A stretch of DNA of 11,567 nt from CAYNUJ01 sp964621225 (GTDB lineage Bacteria; Bacteroidota; Ignavibacteria; Ignavibacteriales; Melioribacteraceae). Below the pieces are notes generated by a model that saw only the letters and a program-made list of their open reading frames with translations, made no database searches and was not told where the DNA came from. The stretch covers positions 1 through 11,567 of the forward strand of contig CAZULK010000086.1 of assembly GCA_964621225.1 (NCBI GenBank), given 5' to 3'. Position numbers and translations under genes: made by a program. The number at the start of each line of letters is the position of its first letter. Position 1 is the first letter of the stretch. Below, piece by piece: positions 9,901 to 11,567 of this stretch.

Positions 9901-11567
9901 ATTCCGACATTCGTAATTGAGTTGTCTGCAGTCCATTTAATTGTGTATTGAGACCCTGCTGGAACAAATTCTCCTCCATTAGGTTGAGTAACCATCAAAC
10001 TTCTGGTAGATATTGTGAAAGCACCGCTGGTATCGGAAATATTATTCCAAACATCATCTCTCAACGATATTTTAACATTGGATGAATTTATTCCGGTTGG
10101 AACCTTCCATGAATATTGGGTTTGTGTACCCGGTACAGTTTTAATTAAGCTCCAGCTGGTTCCACCGTCTATTGAATATCTTATCTCAAGCGAATCGATA
10201 TCCGAACTGTTATTCCATTTAATATTCAGAGTTGAACCCGCAATAAATGATTCACCGCCTACAGGTTCTGTAATATTCACATCAGATACTGTAAACCTTG
10301 CATCGAGTGTGTCGATAACCGAATTAGAACTTTTAATATCAACAATTTCTACAGAAAATGTTTTCGATGTTGTGTTCGGAATTGTCCAATTATAAGAAGC
10401 ATCGGAAGCTTTTCTTCTGGAAATGAACTGCCAATTGGTACCTGATGATGCATAATAAAGGTCTACAGAATCCACATTTACCGTATTCGTCCATTGTATT
10501 GTTTGTATTGATCCAGCTAAATATTTTTGACCGGTTGCCGGAGCGGTTAATGTTACATCACTTATACGGAATGCTGATGCGCTAACATCGGAAAATGTAC
10601 TATTATTCGGATCACTAACTCTTACCTTCACTGAATCGGAAGGTGCATTCGGAACAGTCCAATTATAAGTTCCCAAATTTGCAGCGACATTATTTGCAAT
10701 TAAATTCCATGAACCGCCATCAACAGAGTATTCCAGTTTTACATTTGTAATACTTGTTACAGATTGCCACGTAATGGTTTGCGAAGAACCTATCTTGAAA
10801 CTTTCTCCTCCGTTGGGAGAGGTTAATATTAACGCATCAATTATAAATACATTATCACTAACGTCGCTAATTGCAAGACTCGATTGTGCATCACTTACAC
10901 GAATCAAACATTTATCTGAAGATACCGAAGAAGGTATTGCCCAATCATAACTTCCGTCAGCAGTTGTACTGTTAACTATTACGCTCCAGGACGAACCATT
11001 ATCCGTAGATAGTTCAATCTTTACATTAGCCACGGAAGATGAGTTTGTCCATTGTATCGTATAAGTTTGTCCGGCGTTTAGCAATTCACCGTTATTTGGA
11101 TAAACTACTTTTACATCTCCAACGGTGAAAGTCGCATTACTCATATCGGTAATTGTGTTTAATCCCGAATCGGTAATTCTTACTAAGTTTTGTGTAGATG
11201 ACAATGCTGAAGGCACACTCCAGGTATAGCTGCCTGTAGACGCCGAATAATTACTTACTATATTATTCCATGTTGAACCGTTATCGGACGAATATTCCAG
11301 ATCAACATTATTTACATAACTGCTTGACCAGGTTATATTTGAATTGGAGCCCGCTTGAATATATTCTCCTCCATTGGGAGATGTAATCTGTAATTTTGAT
11401 ATTGTAAAATCGGAACTTGTACTGGTGAAATTACCATTCGGTAAATCACTTACTCTAATCCTTGCTTTATTCGTTGCGGATCCTGATGGGATATTCCATG
11501 TATAACTACCATCGGAAGCAGGAGCACTTGAAACGATACTACTCCAGTTTACACCGCCGTCAATGCT
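3957..11567 (-). CDS. Giant secreted Ig-like repeat protein with dockerin-like, cohesin-like and T9SS sorting domains (5' end outside window)
   Basis: The frame is open from the right edge to TAA at 3957-3959, giving 2536 residues with the N-terminus missing. Residues below are counted from the right edge. Residues 1-2030 are about 22 tandem Ig-like repeats of about 94 residues. An Ig-like domain (about 2031-2140) and an FN3-like domain (about 2143-2230, ending LGNSTTYQHTFTTL) follow. Next come two dockerin-like calcium loops (2235-2287), a cohesin-like domain (about 2317-2440, motif FSATLKYDNSVFDIDSV) and a T9SS type A sorting domain (about 2446-2536, SQNYPNPFNPTTTI). The repeats resemble bacterial proteins often annotated as Ser-Thr-rich GPI-anchored (Kre9/KNH-like) repeats, a family label that need not imply GPI anchoring. 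The GTG at 11214-11216 is not a credible start: it falls inside a repeat and the upstream codons continue the repeat pattern. No catalytic domain is visible. The likely role is a long extracellular stalk, adhesin or scaffold exported through Sec and then T9SS. The architecture is well supported; the function is inferred. Confidence 0.93.
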   Translation of the reverse strand, partial: SIDGGVNWSSIVSSAPASDGSYTWNIPSGSATNKARIRVSDLPNGNFTSTSSDFTISKLQITSPNGGEYIQAGSNSNITWSSSYVNNVDLEYSSDNGSTWNNIVSNYSASTGSYTWSVPSALSSTQNLVRITDSGLNTITDMSNATFTVGDVKVVYPNNGELLNAGQTYTIQWTNSSSVANVKIELSTDNGSSWSVIVNSTTADGSYDWAIPSSVSSDKCLIRVSDAQSSLAISDVSDNVFIIDALILTSPNGGESFKIGSSQTITWQSVTSITNVKLEYSVDGGSWNLIANNVAANLGTYNWTVPNAPSDSVKVRVSDPNNSTFSDVSASAFRISDVTLTAPATGQKYLAGSIQTIQWTNTVNVDSVDLYYASSGTNWQFISRRKASDASYNWTIPNTTSKTFSVEIVDIKSSNSVIDTLDARFTVSDVNITEPVGGESFIAGSTLNIKWNNSSDIDSLEIRYSIDGGTSWSLIKTVPGTQTQYSWKVPTGINSSNVKISLRDDVWNNISDTSGAFTISTRSLMVTQPNGGEFVPAGSQYTIKWTADNSITNVGIDLSTDGGSSWSTLISSTDATTGQYSWNVSSSLSTTNALIKVYDALNSFVADSSDLPFTIGGITLVAPNGGEHWQGGSTQTIQWSNSSIVSNIKIEYSTNNGSSWQTIESTYPAASGSYNWNIPNISSSSALVRVSDVNSSNQISDTSSSVFTISLLTLTAPNGGEDLQLGTTYNIAWVNSSDITQVVLEYSNDGTNWSAITSQPIDASLGTYAWDVTGLNCSSTNYVRVKDFAFSSTTDRSDASFTIKQLDIASPGGGENWQAGSTQTISWDFCNLNKVIIEYSINGGTTWVKVDTVNASQLSYSWTVTNDTSSNAKIRLRDLDNAAVAATSNSFTIYTPTISLVSPNGGEHYQAKDIRQIKWSGLWLNTVKIEYSLDNGANWTLLENSYPASGGTYNWLLPDTTTSQALVRVTDANNPTLSDVSASTFKISKLQLLAPLGGEFWTSGTTQKIKWNASSTINNIKIQYTLDGTTFTTIPGANALPASTGSYDWTISQNIASDKAKIYISALEGDSIDAVSPEVFKIGWITAVTPTAGEILHAGKVVPVTWTKSNSVTSLKLELLNESNNTKTSIATVGDTTSYSWTVTKDITTDSARIIISDEGSSYQIADTTDRFSIRTLRITAPDSSTNWMAGTTQQITWTASPQIDSVRIEFSTDAGTTWNPVTPAVVPATPATYSWSIPSTISSSNCMIKVNDIANSDIVDTTAKFTIYIPSLTLTSPNGGEYLIAGNTVPITWDAGFVTSITIEYSTDNGSTWNTLVSPYNASNGAYQWTIPSDMSTTQGLVRITDFSDNSNTDVSDAVFKVGWLKLTSPSQGERYRSGLSANINWQASSSIAGVDLYYIMGTDTIPIATNQLATAQTYSWTNLPSVSTDSIKVIIYDSESGRKLYSVTDFFSISILNVTSPNGGEFLSSGATSKIQWTASSNISRLKIRLYTPESGWSVVAPTTVASAGGFDWNIPVTLVSDSAKIEISDVQYPNVADTSDAVFRVGSLQLLSLKNSEKIRENSNYKIQWSASSNIKFVELSYKIAKGNSWTPIVITKADTTYDWVVPQTPSNDCYLRIRDVNNTSLLDTNTSAFTIARLRITSPVGGEYMQAGVKRDYTIKLERQFVDNIRLEYTKDYTASPVKWENITIASGTETSYIWGEIESLGLSDAGTNYKIRVYDLNYPDVGDTVDKPITVSYLRLLNPNGGTGEQIGTQYDVEWIASSGTISTLNLAVKGSGDPTYGVPLNANPVNAADLKYTWNINIDPDPAVSMKIYDPDHPEIYDESDSTFIISRIQLVTPDGGERWQIGKKYNIEWKSDYIDQVILQYNLTGNDADWQNIQNAGFQNSSSGGGTYGWTLEDGVVFSSDKAKVRVVSSDYQNIKDTSTSYFSIVRLEVTSPTSREAWNTGSTHQITWNSEKLDSVRIFVDLGDGAAPIPIAGPISATADNPYSWTIPSGITTSKARIIVRDYRDASIADTSKTEFVIGPSPVVRAREGYQGGTVRFTWSFDTPGEKLTVTGLQWKFSNNNSYSPGGSGLTISQSEFTGPVIEDTLKWNSKAFIDNFEGYIDIKVLYQSDFNVSYEVPLDSVRIDNKAPIYDDNTFVITQKVFTEGWDKAVAKWTAAIDSSMPVTVSFVSSDASINGAATTRDSMVLRNLKTATKYDFDIIVSDALGNSTTYQHTFTTLNLVDFNGDKSIDVVDLTGFVKSWSSPDSIYGADLYPYDGEIPYVEVNGNFELDINDLLTFVDQWYYDKINVSLPKIAGNNSVQADERKEIRFRRGEKKFEFPIHFDKNDLKAFSATLKYDNSVFDIDSVYLNGKSISDEDINLIYTDSARGIIYCDFAKLKGKLNGDFTLSASVNSNLDKFNPKDSLILELKGINDKSETSLSKTIVYSMTEIPKDYNLSQNYPNPFNPTTTIEFDLPEPGRVHLVLYNILGQKVATLINDIRKEGSYRYLLDASKINGGLASGVYIYRFVANKFVSTKKLVLLK
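3960..4235 (-). other. T9SS type A C-terminal sorting domain of the giant protein
   Basis: The last 91 residues contain SQNYPNPFNPTTTIEFDLP, then a GRVHLVLYNILGQKVATL strand pair, DASKINGGLASGVYIYRF and a basic KKLVLLK tail. This is the standard type A sorting domain. In the characterised systems it directs export through the T9SS translocon and is removed by the PorU sortase while the protein is attached to the cell surface. It is the direct evidence that this protein is extracellular. Confidence 0.95.
4245..4620 (-). other. Cohesin-like domain in the giant protein
   Basis: Residues about 2317-2440 contain a beta-rich segment with the cohesin-type hallmark F.ATLKYDNSVFDIDSV, then a Y.DSARGIIYCDFA strand, G.FTLSASV and LILELKG. 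The order matches the typical cohesin layout of an F-x-L-x-Y-D-x-x-x-[LF] strand followed by a late hydrophobic strand. It lies between the dockerin-like pair and the sorting domain. It could instead be a generic T9SS-associated beta-sandwich; profile or structure comparison would decide. Confidence 0.5.
4704..4868 (-). other. Dockerin-like module (two F-hand calcium loops)
   Basis: Loop 1 is DFNGDKSIDVVD (residues 2235-2246), with calcium ligand positions D1, N3, D5, D9 and D12 all filled as in type I dockerins, followed by the helix LTGFVKSW. Loop 2 is EVNGNFELDIND (residues 2276-2287), with N3, N5, D9 and D12 kept but Glu at position 1, followed by LLTFVDQW. The two loop-helix units are clearly a duplicated pair, 41 residues start to start. 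In known systems a dockerin binds a cohesin in a calcium-dependent way. In these phyla dockerin-like modules also occur in proteins unrelated to cellulosomes. Confidence 0.75.
4872..5477 (-). other. Ig-like plus fibronectin type III-like domains of the giant protein
   Basis: After the repeats the sequence loses the PNGGE/Asp-box pattern. The first half (residues about 2031-2140) has alternating hydrophobic strands with FTWSFDTPG and ends VRIDNKAPIY, a typical linker into an FN3-type domain. The second half shows the FN3 signature: a central AKWTAA strand, L.NL...T.YDF.I...D..GN and a final TFTT strand. These probably space the repeats from the dockerin-like module. Assignment is by pattern only. 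Confidence 0.6.
5478..11567 (-). repeat. Tandem array of about 22 Ig-like repeats, about 282 bp period, inside the giant CDS
   Basis: Each unit opens with a strand like L.ITSPNGGE.W.AGST..I.W, then V.IEYS.D.G.SW..I, a G.Y.W.IP segment, and ends R.SD.....D.S...F.I. The opening motif (PNGGE or its variant) lies near 11375, 11096, 10812, 10540, 10260, 9978, 9696, 9414, 9132, 8856, 8580, 8297, 8018, 7730, 7452, 7177, 6900, 6624, 6318, 6034 and 5735. That is 21 units plus a partial one at the right edge. Spacing is 272-288 bp through most of the array and 276-306 bp over the last three intervals nearest the C-terminus. The units are related but clearly diverged, so this is an old protein-level duplication rather than a recent DNA expansion. 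Family assignment (Ig-fold, Kre9/KNH-like) is by motif only. Confidence 0.9.

Noticed and set aside
1150..10395. Plus-strand open frames of about 63-126 codons (1150-1476, 1826-2017, 2445-2753, 5922-6125, 8230-8430, 9099-9329, 10015-10395)
   Set aside because: All lie opposite strongly supported minus-strand coding sequence with recognisable domains. Their translations show no domain pattern of their own.
11214..11216. GTG as the start codon of the giant gene
   Set aside because: The frame continues upstream to the window edge without a stop, and those 117 codons encode a further full repeat unit (TSPNGGEYIQAG...SSDNGSTW). The GTG is a valine inside a repeat.
5478..11567. CRISPR-like or non-coding tandem repeat
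   Set aside because: The 282-bp period is entirely protein-coding, the units are diverged at the DNA level, and there are no short identical repeats with unique spacers.

Overview
The window looks like a piece of an AT-rich genome of the Bacteroidota/Chlorobiota assemblage, most likely Ignavibacteria or a neighbouring lineage such as Calditrichota or KSB1-like bacteria. This rests on two proteins that end in a type IX secretion (T9SS) type A sorting domain of the form NYPNPFNPTTTI...GREVATL...G.Y...DAS.L.SG.YIY...KK. That C-terminal style is very common in those groups. The taxon is an inference; there is no rRNA or marker gene here.

Everything coding lies on the minus strand, so the reading order is from the right edge to the left. 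(1) 11567 to 3957 is the 3'-terminal 2536 codons of a giant secreted protein whose start lies beyond the right edge. It has about 22 tandem immunoglobulin-like repeats of about 94 residues (PNGGE...I.W...YS.D.G..W), two Ig/FN3-like domains, a dockerin-like pair of calcium loops, a cohesin-like domain and a T9SS sorting domain. (2) 3938 to 3090 is a predicted lipoprotein with an Ig-like domain and a cohesin-like domain; its frame directly abuts the stop codon of the giant gene. (3) 2990 to 102 is a 962-residue secreted protein with a beta-propeller-like domain, a choice-of-anchor-D (ASH-like) domain, a second propeller-like domain and a T9SS sorting domain. It has a good ribosome binding site, a possible promoter of its own and a strong hairpin terminator at 65-95.

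Taken together this is a cell-surface locus: a very long filamentous repeat protein, a lipid-anchored partner and a propeller protein, all exported. The most interesting reading is that the dockerin-like module of the giant protein docks onto a cohesin-like module, either its own or that of the adjacent lipoprotein, giving a non-cellulosomal surface assembly. The domain calls come from reading motifs, and the interaction is a hypothesis. The two non-coding stretches (1-101 and 2991-3089) are each about 100 bases long. No RNA gene, CRISPR array, insertion sequence or plus-strand gene was found.
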